From Distichodus sexfasciatus (Eukaryota > Chordata > Actinopteri > Characiformes > Distichodontidae): DNA of 64,000 bases. This document shows positions 32,031 through 44,059 of the stretch, piece by piece (positions within the stretch are counted from its first letter, which is position 1; every line of letters starts with the position of its first letter). The stretch spans positions 3,867,046 through 3,931,045 of the forward strand of contig JAVGVS010000025.1 in the NCBI GenBank assembly GCA_032718565.1. Direction: 5' to 3'. The translations under genes were made by a program, and so were the position numbers. The notes below the pieces were generated by a model. The model was not told the origin of the DNA. It was given only the letters and a program-made list of their open reading frames with translations, and searched no databases.

Positions 32031-32636
32031 GACTCCTCGGGTCGTTTTTTTCTTCTCTGCTGCGTTCGGCTTGTAGTCCAAATTGAATGGCGGGATCACT
32101 TTGTCATTTCCAGTCGCAGCGTTCGTGTTCAACCTTTTACACGCAAAATAATCAGTGTGAGAAAAAGTTCCCCCTTTTGTTAGCAGTTGTAGACACACAC
32201 AGCAAGATGAGCAGAGAGAGAGAGAGGGGGAGAGAGATGCTGCTTAGCATGTCCCTGATGAATAGGCCTTACTTCCCAAACATTTTGTCCTGCTGTTTGG
32301 GAAATATGTTAAAACACGACGTCCTGCTGGGAACTCTCACTGGCATTTCGCTTTCAAAGTGAAATCGTTTTCCGTCTCACTTCTAATAAGGTAATTATTT
32401 CTTGCGATATTACAAACCGTCTCTGGTCCCTTTGGGCAGCTTGGCATGTGTATATGAACATGCGTGTCAAGTGTTTCACGGTGTTTGCACAGCTCTATGC
32501 AGCAACTCATTTGGCTTCCATGTATGTTCATGCTTCATGAGGTACATTTATCATAACTGTCTATTGAGAGCCTATCTGATGTGATGTGCAATTTATCAAA
32601 TGTCTGAGAAATACTTTATTAGCAAACTTTATGTGT

Positions 32637-32700
32637 TGATCTAGCAGTAGGATACTCATCTATGTGCCAAGAGGTTGTAGGTTTGAAATTAGGAGTGTTT
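32637..32700 (+). mobile_element. tRNA-like SINE head fragment
   Basis: GTTGATCTAGCAGTAGGATA followed by GGTTGTAGGTTTGAAATTAG resembles an A box and B box of a tRNA-derived SINE. No tail is recognised. Confidence 0.4.
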
Positions 32701-32764
32701 ATCAATACCAAAAATGTAGAGAGCATACTTGTGTTCACGGCAAAATAATATTTTTGCTTTACAA

Positions 32765-33020
32765 GGACTTACAAAGATGGACAGTAATGAAGTACATTTA
32801 CTTGAGCAGTACTTAAGTAGAGTTTTTGAGTATCTGTACTTCACTTGAGTAGTATTTTTTGGGGGGAAACATGACTTTAACTTCATTATGTTTGAAAGAC
32901 AAATAGCGAACTTTTTACTTCACTACATTTCTAACAAGTTTCTCATTACTTTCAAGTCTGTGAATAAAGTGGATGTTATTCCCCCTTTTCTTAAAACGTG
33001 ATTGGTTGTTTGGCAGGTGA
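32765..33020. repeat. Common fish 'GAAGTACATTTACTTGAG' repeat, partial
   Basis: GATGGACAGTAATGAAGTAC, ACTTGAGCAGTACTTAAGTA and TTTTACTTCACTACATTTCT are in the order of a widespread fish DNA-transposon-like repeat. The right end is not identifiable. Confidence 0.5.
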
Positions 33021-33369
33021 CAGTCTATCAGTAATCAGTTTATGCAGGTTGGAACATTAATATTATGTTCTGAGCACCTGTGCATTCACAAGCAAGCCAA
33101 AGAGAAATATGGAATTAACTGTATTACATACAAATGCACAAAAATGAAGAAGCTGTGATTTGTTAATTCTGACAAAAGCACAAAGATTTTTTACTTAACT
33201 GTACTCAACAAATTAACAATTAACAAAACACAAACAACAAATCACACATTTTTCTTAAAAAATAAAATATACATTTTTCTTCCTGAAATGAAGTTTATAT
33301 GTTATGCTGGTGATAAACTGGATTAAATTACACCTCATTAGACCTGTTGATGACTGTTTGCATTAAAAG

Positions 33370-33745
33370 CACTTCCAAGTTTACATGCATCGCCTCTCTT
33401 CTCCACCTATCTCTGCTCTCCCTCGCTCTGCAACGTCCGCACGCATGGCCGGCCTCACGCTGTGTGATCTCAAGCAGGGGATGACTGATAGTTAGCGCTA
33501 ATCAAGCGAGCGTCTGCCTCGATCCGCTCATTTGAGGCTAATGCCATTAGGAGAGATGCATAGCGATGCCAGCTGATGGAATTAGTGCTGCTGCTGTGAG
33601 CTAAAGCAGCGCCTCTTTAAACCAACGCAACCGGATTAGAACACGCCGCTCCGTGCTGACAAGCCCATCCGTACACATCAGGGGCCAGTGGCCGGCACGC
33701 CCAGACACACACCAGTCTGCACCCACACTGTGTATGCGTGTGTGT
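33370..33745. promoter_or_regulatory. Possible conserved non-coding element
   Basis: 33415-33680 is repeat-free and CpG-retaining, with TTAGCGCTAATCAAGCGAGC, TTTGAGGCTAATGCCATTAG and GATGGAATTAGTGCTG. No open frame. Confidence 0.35.
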
Positions 33746-34064
33746 GGCGTGGGTGGAAAGGAAGTTACAGCATTAACTAACTACTAAAATTATACAAATA
33801 ATTTAAAAAACGATTTCTTACTATTTAAAAAGGCATTTTCTAAAGTATTTTGCTGAGAATGTTAAACAAATGTTTAGGGTTATAATTAAATTAACAGCAA
33901 ACAGATATAGAGACAAATAAAGTGTGTTTGAGTGTGTTTTTGGATATTTGGGAAGATCTGGTTGCTCTTATAAAAATGCTTTTATAATATATAAAAGTTC
34001 TATAGGGACAAAAACTTCTTGTTTGGTTCTCATTTGGTTTTTGCAAAGATATCTTTTGTATTAC

Positions 34065-34343
34065 AATAAATGTTTGCGTGTTCTCCCCGTGTTCACATCG
34101 GTTTCCTCCAGGTGCTCCGGTTTCCTTCCACAGTCCAAAGGCATGCAATATAGGTTAATTGGTGACTCTAAATTGGCCCCATAAGGTGCGAGTGAGAGTG
34201 TGATTGTGTGAGTGTGTGTGTTGGCGCTTGCCCGGGGTTGTTTCCCACCTTGCGCCCGTAGTTCCCAGGATGGGTTCCAGTCCCCACGTGACCTCAGTTG
34301 GGATTAAGTGGTTCGGATAATGAATGAAGATTAAAATAAATGT
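34065..34343 (+). mobile_element. 5'-truncated SINE-A with 9-bp target duplication
   Basis: The 3' two-thirds of SINE-A (TCCCCGTGTTCACATCGGTT through GGGATTAAGTGGTTCGGATA) is flanked by AATAAATGT at 34065-34073 and 34335-34343. The missing tRNA head and perfect duplication indicate truncated retroposition. Confidence 0.75.
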
Positions 34344-34349
34344 AAGAAA

Positions 34350-34975
34350 ACTAACAGAGCAGAAAAGCGTCATTTTCATTAGTGAGGGGTAGGGTTTACA
34401 GACAGGCATAGGCTTATCTAGCTACAATCATTATGTCTATGGAATGTCCCCAAAAGTGTAGTGGAATGTGTGTGTGTGTGGGTGTGTGTGTGTGTGTATG
34501 TGTGTGGAAGGGATGTTCCTACATGTCACAATTTTGTTAGACAAATCCAAAAAACTGTGGTTCAGGCCCTGCAAAAATACCTATAATTAATTATCAGAGG
34601 TTTTCTGATTATCTGAAAATGCATGTCTTAAGGTATTATATGTTCAAAAAATTATAAGCATATTTAGGTTCCTAAATATTTGCCCATAAATGTATAGAAA
34701 AATTAATTTAAAAAATTATGTTAAATGTTTTTATAGTATATGTGTAGGATCAATGAAGACTGGGGATAAACCTACCTTACAGGATGAAAAAAATGGCCTC
34801 CTCATTTAATGTTTGCATTTAAGCAAGAAAGAGAAAGATACGTATAATTTTCATTACTGAGGTAGTGGTTAGGGTAAGGGTTTAGGGAAAGCCATAGGCT
34901 TATTTAGCAGCAGAAATCATTATGTCTGCAAAAGTAGAGTGAAATAAATTTGTGTGTGTTTATTAGTGTGTGGTG
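34350..34975. repeat. Two copies of a TAGGGTTTA/CATAGGCTTAT repeat with GT tracts
   Basis: CGTCATTTTCATTAGTGAGG...CATAGGCTTATCTAGC...CATTATGTCTATGG (34368-34445) recurs as TTTTCATTACTGAGG...CATAGGCTTATTTAGC...CATTATGTCTGC (34847-34932). Each is followed by AGTGTAGTGGAATGTG- or AGTAGAGTGAAATAA-type sequence and a GT tract (34465-34505 and about 34951-34972). This is a common microsatellite-associated fish repeat. Confidence 0.6.
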
Positions 34976-35580
34976 AGTTATAAAGGACCAGGTTTTTAGA
35001 TATTTGAAGGCATCTGATTCTAACCTTTAAGATTTGTCCGAATTGGCTATTGGCTATTGTAAGGATATTTTTGCATATCAGAACATGTCTCTTTTATTAA
35101 AGGAAGAATTTCCACTGCATGTTCTCATGCATATTAATACTGCTAATGTTTTTCCATGTTTATGTTATTGTAAACACAATCTATCCGGAAGTGTGTCATT
35201 GTCTCAGGCTGGTGTCTTCGCTGTGCTTTGGGATTATCGTGTATATCAGAGTGCAGGACGTAATGAAGAGAATGGAACAACTGTTGGCAGCACTGAGGAT
35301 CCATAGTCCAGATGTTCAGCTCAAATTCATGCCAATGCCATTAGATGCAGAGCCAAAAAACACAGCAATCTGTGATAATAGCAGCACAAATGATGATCAA
35401 ATTAGGTGTTACAAGCTCCGGCAGCAAATGGGCACTAATCTAACCTTTTAGCCCAGCACTAACACACACAGCACAGCGTGTTAGGATTTCAGTCCTGATA
35501 TTTGATATTCATCTGGACCTGGGACTAGGGCCTGTTATGCTGATATTTTAATAAACAAATATGTTTTATAGGTTTAAATT
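34976..35580. other. Unique sequence, no definite feature
   Basis: Open frames of 90 and 110 codons at 35034-35451 overlap in different frames and show no domain. 35240-35450 is slightly GC-richer. Confidence 0.4.
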
Positions 35581-35584
35581 AAAT

Positions 35585-35781
35585 TTACACACACAATCAC
35601 ACCAATTTTAGATTCACCAATCAACCTACAGCGCGTGCTTTTGGACTGTGGGGGGAGACCGGAGCACCCGGAGAAAACCCACACGAACACGGGGAGAACA
35701 TGCAATCTCCGCTCAGAAAGACCCTACGGCCGACCCCGGGATCGAACCCAGGACATTCTTGCTGTGAGGCGACAGCACTAA
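35585..35781 (-). mobile_element. SINE-A copy, tRNA head and tail truncated
   Basis: The reverse complement has GTCGCCTCACAGCAAGAATG, GGTTCGATCCCGG (intact B box), TCCCCGTGTTCGTGTGGGTT and AGTCCAAAAGCACGCGCTG. The tail beyond the GTGTGTGTAA region is missing. Confidence 0.8.
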
Positions 35782-36330
35782 TCTCATGGTCATCAAAATG
35801 GAACGTGATGACGTTTTATATTTTTTCCCCACATTTTCATTTAAGCACAAAATGAAAAATCAGACGACGACTCATTATTCTTATCAAAAACCAATTGTGG
35901 ACAGTTTTTCATCTTTAAATCTCTAAAGGTCCATCAGTAATCTGTAGGTGTAGTCTGAAATCTGTCCCTAACACAAGCCTATGTCAGGATAACACAGACC
36001 CATAAACACACACACACAGAGACACAGACACACACGTGGTTAAACATTAAACATTCATATGTGAATTTGTGGATAATAATTAAGGCCTAGAAGGGATAAT
36101 TAGCCTGACTGCATCAAAGACAGTATTGGCAAAGCTTTGAATAATAAAATTAATAACAAAACTAATCTGCAAAATGATAATAATGACATTTGTGACACTA
36201 ATGGCGATAATGATGACAATAATGACAATTAGACTGTCAAGACACAGTTGATTTAAATCAGGCTCATAGAAGAGTGGTGGAACTCCATACAGGTATGAGT
36301 TCAGCAGACAAATCAGTTTTTCCTGTCTTT
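35782..36330. other. Unique sequence with short CA tract
   Basis: (CA)n at about 36005-36035 and AATAATGA-rich sequence at 36145-36230. No gene recognised. Confidence 0.4.
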
Positions 36331-36335
36331 TAGGG

Positions 36336-36700
36336 CCTGTGTCCACCAAACGCGTTTTTTTTCCGCTGGTAGTGCCTAGGGTTTTTTGAAGCTTGTGTTC
36401 AGAGGTGCATTTTCCCAAAAGCACATTTGCTAACTATGTTAGCGACTAACATAATGTACATTAGCAACTAACATAGTGTACATTAGCAACTAACACTGTA
36501 TTGCTACCCTAGTTAGCAGTATGTTAGCAGCTATGCTTTTGGGAAATACACCCCAGAGTGCTAAGCGACTTCAGTGGAAAAAAGACAGCGGTGGCTGCTC
36601 CACCTAGAGATTTTTCAAACCGGGCAAAAGGTATTGCCAGCCATTCTTTTACAACTTCACCCGTCTGTGTATCTTTTTTCTTCCATTTTTTAACGGGGCC
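36336..36700 (+). repeat. Interspersed repeat family D, copy with a nested foldback element
   Basis: Begins GGGCCTGTGTCCACCAAACG like the copy at 53366. It resumes after the insertion with GTGCTAAGCGACTTCAGTGG, matching 7230-7250. Confidence 0.6.
36405..36553. mobile_element. 149-bp foldback element inserted in family D
   Basis: Inverted ends TTTCCCAAAAGCA (about 36411) and TGCTTTTGGGAAA (about 36534). The interior is a short tandem of ACTAACATAGTGTACATTAG units. CAGAG lies on both sides (36400-36404 and 36554-36558). The family-D copy at 7226-7240 shows the corresponding uninterrupted sequence. Confidence 0.75.
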
Positions 36701-37761
36701 CTTATTTAGTGGCAATTACTTTGGCGTCACGACATGGCCGAGACCTACTGGGGACACATTCGTCAGCTGGGCTCCTTCAGGAGACAACAGTTTCATTACT
36801 GCTGCTCAAACACGGTCAGCTCAACTTCACGCCGCCGCTGCTAAGCACTTGACCATCTCATCATAACCCTCTTTCACTCTATCTCTCTCTTTTCCGCGTT
36901 CTGATCAATGGGATTATCTTGGTGCGGGCAGGGAAAGCAGCGGAGAAATCGATGATTAGCGATTAGCAGGACATGGAGATTGACATGGGTAAATACTGCT
37001 GGGTGGTTTGAGGGACACAGAGACAGCAGGGTCAGGAGTGATCAGACAAAACAGCACTTGGGCATTCTGCTAGCAACAATTTGACTTCATTTTTCACAAA
37101 ACAACAGATTACCGTATTCTCTGTTCTAGCGCCTCTTTTTTTGGAGCTGTCAGTAGGGCTGACTGTGTTTGTGTCCATCGATTAGATCTGAATAAAGAGC
37201 TTGGCATTCTGTAAATCATAGTAGAGGTTTGTTTTTGACAGATACACCTGCAACTGCTCATACAACTGATCCACCTACAATAAATAATCATATACAAAAG
37301 TTTAAAGCAACTTTACATAGTTTTTCAGCCTTAAAACTATATTTTACAAGATCTTTCTGATGGCACATCAACTCACAATAAGTTCAATTACACCTTTATC
37401 ATCGTCTGAGAGCGTCTGCATTGGCTAAACTGGGGCCACAAAACTTCGGGGTTCGGGTAGGAACCCTGACACAAAAAGAACAACAAAATTTGACTGCTTT
37501 ACAGCATGCGTCACATCCGGCCCCCCGCTTCAAAAGACGAGGCAGGTAAACGATGTTACCAACTAATGAAAGCATGAATGAAGCGGCAAGGAAAACGAAG
37601 ATGGTAAAAGCGCTGTCAGAGGAGACAAAGAAAAGAAAGTGGACGAGTGACCAAGTAAGAGCCCAGACAAGGGTTTACACTGACCTCAGTTTTACTCACT
37701 CGTGTGAGCTGAAAGAGGAGGTCCAATGGTGACCTGGCACTGTGAATAACATTACTATCAC
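36701..37761. other. Unique sequence, no definite feature
   Basis: 36900-37060 and 37480-37620 have a few CpGs, but no coding or repeat signal is recognised. Confidence 0.4.
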
Positions 37762-37766
37762 CATGT

Positions 37767-38022
37767 AGTTGGTGGCGTAACATGCAGTTGGTGTTCGGTA
37801 GGGTGTTCGCCCCATGGTCATAAAGTCGCAGGTTCAAATCCAGGTAAAGTTACCTCAGAGGTACTCATGAGCAAGGTCCCCAAGCACTGCTCCCCAGGCG
37901 CTGCCCTTGTTAGCTGCCCACTGCTCTTCACAGATGGGTCAAATGCAGAGGTCACATTTGGTTGTAGTGCACTGTGTGCTGTGCCGTGGTGTGTTCACAA
38001 TGACGAATAATCACTCACTTTC
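37767..38022 (+). mobile_element. SINE-B copy, near full length
   Basis: AGTTGGTGGCGTAACATGCA head, TCGCAGGTTCAAATCC B-box region, GAGCAAGGTCCCCAAGCACT and tail AATAATCACTCACTTTCA. Confidence 0.83.
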
Positions 38023-38129
38023 ATATCGGCATTGGTCTGTAATTCCAATATCATGCATCCCTACTTTTTACTTGTTGCTTTCCTTCCATCCTTTTATGAT
38101 AAATGTTAAAGTTTGGTGAAAACAACACT

Positions 38130-38360
38130 GAATCCGTTGTGGATTTTATGACAGCATGTAATAAGGGCAGCGTCACGAAACGGTCCATGCAAAATGATTG
38201 CAGCACAGCTTGTCAGCATTCATGGCGTGTTAGACACAGATATGTGCAATTTTGAGGCCCCGAAGGCAAATCCAGCAACTACAGATGATTGTTTCTGAAG
38301 ATGCTTGCATATCTTTACCGGAACATTTACAAAAATGCGTCACAACTCGCCTTTTATTCA
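38130..38360. promoter_or_regulatory. Possible conserved non-coding element
   Basis: Unique sequence with TCCATGCAAAATGATTGCAG (POU-like) and GTCAGCATTCATGGCGTG. No open frame. Confidence 0.28.
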
Positions 38361-39199
38361 CTATGCAACAGCCAGGGTTTGTGGAAGCAAATTCTTGGTG
38401 GTGAAACATTTGGCATCATAATTGCAAAAATCTTGGCATGAAATTGTAGGACCAAGCATAATACGTTTTTACAAAAAAGCAATTAAGAACAGCATTGTTT
38501 AGGATTGTTGCGGTGCCAGAGGAATCAAGAGTGTTTATTGTGTATGTGGTGTCTCTGCAGAGTCAAGACTTTTATGGTTGGGGCTTTAAACCCCTGGCAC
38601 GCTCAATGCCTTTCACTTGAATGCATGTGTGAAACCCCTCACTAGCCCATTTTCAATGTTAATAGAATGCTGCATGTTTTAAGTCTCAGTCCGTTTTTGT
38701 TGGAGAAGCACAGAGACCAATAAGGACCTTCTGCAGAAGCTGAGAACTTCAGATGCTTAAGATAAATGACGTCTGTTCCAGTGTCCTCCATGAAAATCAC
38801 ATTCTTCCTCCTGCTTGGGCTTGTTCAATTCAATTCATGTTTCTATAAGTATGGTACCTTTCCCATAGACATACTTATGAAGCACATTTTACCAAAATAC
38901 CAGATTCACCCCTTAAAAAGTGAGAACGGATGAAAATGACAAGGAAAAGCCCCCCAAAGACTATGAAGAAGAAAGTTGCAGGAAAGACTCAGAAGAGACA
39001 GATTCTCGTGATGGCAGATGGTGCAATTTGTCAGGTTTTTTCTTGGTTTGCTTGTTTGTTTATTTGAAGCATGTCCTATTAGTCTCTTGTAACTTGTTGC
39101 AGACTTTGTGGATGTACCATATGTGAGTATGTGGGTATTGCCATCTTCCATCATGCCATCTCTCAATAATACTGCCACATTATGTCCAAATTTCACCAC
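38361..39199. other. Unique sequence, no recognisable feature
   Basis: Nothing recognised. Confidence 0.45.
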
Positions 39200-39443
39200 T
39201 AACCAGTTGGAGGCGTAACAGTTGGCTGTTTACCCCATGATCAGAAGGTCGCCGATTCGAATCCCAGTCTGGTAAAGTTACCACTGAGGTACTCAGGAGC
39301 AAGGTACCATACCCAAGCACTGCTTCCTGGCTGCCCTTTTTAGCTGCCCACTGCGTCTTCACGGATGAGAAAAATGCAGAGGCCACATTTTGTTGTGGTG
39401 CACTGTGTGCTGTGCAAATAATCAGTCCCTTTCACTAGTTGTT
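39200..39443 (+). mobile_element. SINE-B copy
   Basis: AACCAGTTGGAGGCGTAACA head, GCCGATTCGAATCCCAG B-box region, AGGAGCAAGGTACCATACCC and tail AATAATCAGTCCCTTTCACT. Confidence 0.83.
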
Positions 39444-39734
39444 CTAGAACCAGGTAAGTTTTGTATGTTAGCACCACAGAGTGATTATCGATTATCTAAA
39501 TACGAACATGGATTAAAACTAACTATAAGCAACTTGACTCTCATGGGTTTGTGCATTCCTAAACTCATCAGAGAAGATCAAAACATCATCTGAGCTGCTG
39601 TTCATAAATTCCCAATTTGAGTGTTTTGGTTACAGTGCAGTAAATATCTGACAATTTATTTTTACTTAGATGTGAAGAGTGCAAGGCAGGTTTTGTCAAT
39701 GTAGTGTGACGTATGTGAAATCCCCATCTACCTG

Positions 39735-39800
39735 TAATTAGGAAATCTGGGTCACGGTGGATATGAGGATCTGCTAAATGCCATGAATGCAAATGTAAAG
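39735..39800 (+). mobile_element. SINE tail fragment (CTGCTAAATGCCATGAATGC type)
   Basis: GATATGAGGATCTGCTAAAT and GCCATGAATGCAAATGTAAA match the tail type also seen at 58230-58275. Confidence 0.45.
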
Positions 39801-40430
39801 GTGAGAGGCTCCAAATGTGGGTTTCGCTCCACATCCTCCTAATCGCAGCGCACAGGAAGACGCTCAACATGAGGGCGGAGACAGAAGGTAGAAAACCATT
39901 TGTTGTGATTGGGTGCCAGAGGACAGGATCTGTGGAATTTATCTCTTTCGGTAGCATATGCAAACCAGGTTATCCACATTTCCCCTCCGCTGTGTTTTAT
40001 AGATGGTCTCTGGACTGGAGTGTGTGGGGTGGGGCGAGTGGAAATGAGGCGCATGCTTCTCAAAGACTCATTGCAGCACTAATAACTTCCTGAAGAGGAA
40101 GAACGTCTCTCCATCCGCACCTCCTACACGGACGGATCAGTGGGGGATGAAAGGCCTCGGCACTGGCATTATGAGCAATCTTCGGGGCCTACTTGTTCTA
40201 GCAAGGAGGAGCAAGGTTAGGGTGGGAAAAAAAAAACGGGTGTTTACATCTGCTGCTGGAGCGAGACCGAGAGAGAGACAGAGAGAGTTAGTTAGACGAG
40301 GGTCGATATGCCAAAAATAGTCAGCAAATAACACTCGGAATGAATGAGACAAGATAAATGCTAAAGGCGAAGCAGCAGAGTTTGGTTAGCAGCTCAAATC
40401 TTGATTCAACAATGCAACAGCTCCTGTATT
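39801..40430. promoter_or_regulatory. Possible regulatory block, CpG-retaining
   Basis: Repeat-free sequence with AATCGCAGCGCACAGG, GGGTGGGGCGAGTGG, and GATGAAAGGCCTCGGCACTG. Open frames have no domain. Confidence 0.25.
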
Positions 40431-40496
40431 AGCATGTTATTCCCATCAGATCACACATGAAATATCATGCTCTGTATCTCATCACCATGCTCTTTT

Positions 40497-40600
40497 CTTT
40501 CTCTCTCTCTCTACTTTTTGTCTTGTGTCCTCTTTTGTTTGTCCCTTCTCTCCCTTCTCTCTTCTCCTTGCACGTCATTCTTCACCTTTTGCTCTTTGCT
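40497..40600. repeat. CT-rich tract
   Basis: Pyrimidine-rich with CTCTCTCTCTCT at 40500-40512. Confidence 0.7.
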
Positions 40601-40899
40601 ACACAAAGTTGTTCAAGCTCACAACACCCGACAACACGTTGGAAGGAATTAGAGCTGAGGACTCATCTATGTGATATGTGATCCATGATGTGTGGAAAAT
40701 CATGTCACGGATTCATCAAATCCGCTGCCGTTTAATATAATATTTATTGATAAAAAGTGATTGATGGAACTGGGGTATTATGGGATATGGGTGGCTGGGG
40801 GATAAAGGCGTGACTTGGAGTTGAGCTGAATGGAAGCTTAAATCAGCAACATGGCACTTCTCTGACGGTTCTGTATAAATGTACAATATGTCGACCTCC

Positions 40900-41170
40900 A
40901 CGTTCTGCAGGACACTTAGATGTCTGATTTGGCAGGATTAGCGGTGATCCGGATTGAGCCCCACCAGTGCGGAACGGGGTCCTGCCTGCGGGGTTGGAGC
41001 CTCCCGGGAGATGCCACGGCGATGCGAATGCCGCTCCTTCCAACACAGACTGTAATCTGTCTGTATGCACACACACCTCCTCGCGCTGCTGTGATTCCCT
41101 CCGTCCCCATTTCTTCAAACGCAGGCTGCAACACTTCAGATCAATAAATCCTGACGCAATATGCAGCCGA
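40900..41170. promoter_or_regulatory. CpG-enriched unique block
   Basis: GGTGATCCGGATTGAGCCCC, GTGCGGAACGGGGTCCTGCC and CCACGGCGATGCGAATGCCG are CpG-dense in this AT-rich context. Both-strand open frames overlap and lack domains. Could be a regulatory element or a GC-rich exon that I cannot recognise. Confidence 0.28.
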
Positions 41171-41351
41171 CAGCACGTACATGCTTTCAATTTGCTAGGT
41201 AAAATAAACAACAATAGGAAACAGAAATGTTTATATGTAGAATATAGAGTTCAGCTTTGCAGGTGGAAAGCAGAAATCGAGAGGACAGTGTGCAGGCGAT
41301 CAAACAAGATATCTGTATATAATTAAGGGAAAAGGATAAAAACAGCACAAG

Positions 41352-41362
41352 GACAGACAGAC

Positions 41363-41425
<63 letters not shown>

Positions 41426-41470
41426 AACAATGGATAGATGGATGGACGGACAGACAGACAGATAGATTGA
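41352..41470. repeat. (GATA)n microsatellite with GACA and GGAC flanks
   Basis: About 14 GATA units to 41424, bordered by GACA units on both sides (41352-41364 and 41447-41461). Confidence 0.92.
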
Positions 41471-42750
41471 TTTATAGACTGATAGACTTATGTGCCCAGT
41501 ACTTAAAAAGTAATGGAGAAATGGAGACCTTTCAGATCTGTCCAGTTAATTGTTGCTTCATTTGTGTTAATCCACTGAAGCAGAATATTCCATTACAAGA
41601 AACTATAAATTAGAGTAAATTTGCTTGGGTGGAAAACAATCTATTCCCTATAATAGAAAGATTAGAAAGAATCAGCTGTCCTGATTGGTAATCATGAGAG
41701 AATTCTTCCTTCAAACTTTGAAGACAATGACTCGGAAATTATAATTAAACTAATCGCTAACTCTCAGTCAAGCGAAGCCTGTGTTAATATCCTACCAATT
41801 ACCAAAACAAGAAATATTCTATATGAATGTGTTGTCAATTATGGGAAAAGTCAATGAAGCATTTCAGAAGTCACTAAAATGAAAGCTCAGCTCCATCATT
41901 TTTGACAAGTCACACAGCATCCTACCCACCATCACCATCACCAACAGCACTGCGCACAGAGGCCTGCTCTCCCTCAGTAGAATAACAGCAAAGATTTTCA
42001 TACATAAAGTGCCTTCCTCAAAGCCGTGGCCCATTGGCAAATCATATTTAGACAAACAAAAAATAAACACATAGTTAATCAACTCTGATATACAAAAGCA
42101 CAAAGTTTGGGAGTGACAACACTGACTTACAACTAAGAGTGCACAATCTGAGCCTCGGATACAGAGAGAAGGCAGAAATGAATCAGAATGGAGTTGTAGA
42201 CAGGAAGCCAGAGAAGATTTTGAAGAATACACATAATGCAGTTGTGTATAGTATTTGTAATCTGCTTTGGTGGTGTACAGTTAATTGTTATTTCAAATAA
42301 TTTTAATTGGAGTGAATATTATCAATGTTAGCAACTTTCACTTTCTACTACAATTACAATAAAAAATCTTTGCTTTTCTATTAACAACTGTCATTAACTA
42401 CACCATTTACACCTTAATTCTGTCTGCAGTGATGGACATTTTGGTTCAGAAAATGTAAAGTGAAATGTGCTCTTTTATGCAAATGATGGCAGAAAATCCT
42501 AAACCTTAAATTAATTAAACTCAAGCATGTTTTGTTCACATGATGGTGATTTGTGACAGTCTAGTCTTCATCATTTCTGGAATGAAACCAATGAATTGGT
42601 TTTCTTTTTTTTCTTTTTAATAAACAGGCAAACTAACCACTTAAGACTTTTCTGGCAATAGCTAAACGTTATAACACCAACCAAATAATAATGTAATAAT
42701 CAAGTATGCTCAATACCAGATAGTATAGGTTTACTCAAGAAGTATTCTAC
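41471..42750. other. Unique AT-rich sequence, no recognisable feature
   Basis: The 122-codon minus-strand frame at 41864-42232 shows no conserved domain and no flanking splice logic that I can support. Confidence 0.45.
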
Positions 42751-42751
42751 T

Positions 42752-42942
42752 GTGAGTGAGTGGTTTGTCATTGTGAACAGAGCACAGCACAGCACACAGT
42801 GCATCACACTGAAATGTGACCTCTGCATTTGACCCATCCGTGAAGGTGCAGTGGAGCAGATGACATGGGCAGAGCCCGGGGAGCAGTGTTTGGGGACGGT
42901 AGCTTGCACATGAGTACCTCAGTGGTACCTTTCCCAGTCACC
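42752..42942 (-). mobile_element. SINE-B copy, head truncated
   Basis: The reverse complement has GGTACCACTGAGGTACTCAT, ACCGTCCCCAAACACTGCTC, CCTTCACGGATGGGTCAAAT and a tail beginning ACTCACTCACAGT. Confidence 0.8.
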
Positions 42943-43059
42943 CAACACATTTTTTTACATAACATATGAATTTTATAATGCTAAGCTCGCAAGTTAATTA
43001 ACAGTTCAGTGAAATCAGTTAGCACTTCCTTCTGGGGAACTTTATGCTTCGCTTAGATA

Positions 43060-43640
43060 GAAAGAGAAGGATAAACATTAGAACGACTCTGGGATAAGCC
43101 TTGTGATGTTAAAAGTGTGGGGAAAGAAGCAAAATAAGAGATAAGAGAAGCTTGGAGGCCACGAGCAATAATCACGGCATTGTGAGAAAACTAACATTGT
43201 CTTCTGCTCCATTGAATAAGCATTCTAAGTGCTAAGGCCTTTTTAGCGTAATGTAAATTTTAAATCAGTACAATGGCCCGGGGTGAGCGTACCTAATCCA
43301 CATCACGAACGTCACGGACCGTGTTTGGTGAGGACACATTAATATTCTATTGTTGAACTTCCATTACGAGTAAAATATTAATTCCAGAAATCCCAGTCTT
43401 TATTTCCCCAGTGCAGGTGACGCCGTCTGAACGGTAAGATCGAATCACCTCATCGCCTGCTCTTCTTTCTTAAAGAAACGTTTTTTGGCTACTCAATTGC
43501 ATTTTTGCTCAACAAAGTTTTGCATCTCTAAGCTGGCAGAGATGGAAGTTTCTGGGTCTCACATCCAGCTGGCCTTTCCTATGCATAAATAATTTTAAAC
43601 TTTATATCGCAAGACTGTTCCCAACGGAGCTGGCTGCAGC
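43060..43640. promoter_or_regulatory. Candidate conserved non-coding element
   Basis: About 580 bp with no repeats: CAATAATCACGGCATTGTGA, TCACGAACGTCACGGACCGT, CGAGTAAAATATTAATTCC and CTGAACGGTAAGATCGAATC. Homeodomain-like and CpG-bearing words, no open frame. Confidence 0.33.
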
Positions 43641-44059
43641 TGGGTTATCAGTTTAGCATGGAAGCATGAATAAATAAGAGCATTATTCATAGGGCTTTTC
43701 TTTGCTATTCTTTATTTCTGTCTTTTTATATGCACAGCACATGCCCTATGGCAGTGTTTCAAGAAACCTTATTACACATGGCTTAATACGAGTGTCGGTC
43801 ACGGAATCCCTGCCCTGGGACATTTCTGGAACCTCTCTCGCCTGTCTGGAACCTCCCACAGCCTGCTGCTGCAATCTGGGTGTTTACAGTCCATTTCACA
43901 TTTGAATTTAGTCAGACTTTTAGCTTTTGATGATTGGGAGCTCCAGTGTTTTCTTAACACATAGCTTTTAGCGAATATGTGGTTCTTAACGCTTGCTTGA
44001 GGACACTGTCAGACTTGAGGCAGAAGAGATTGGACGCCAGTTATGGCTTCACAGCACGA

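Noticed and set aside
35034..35451. Adjacent 90- and 110-codon frames
   Set aside because: They overlap in different frames and lack domains; no evidence of frameshifted coding sequence.
40843..41214. Overlapping open frames on both strands in the CpG-enriched block
   Set aside because: GC-rich sequence lowers stop frequency; frames overlap in both directions and none shows a recognisable motif.
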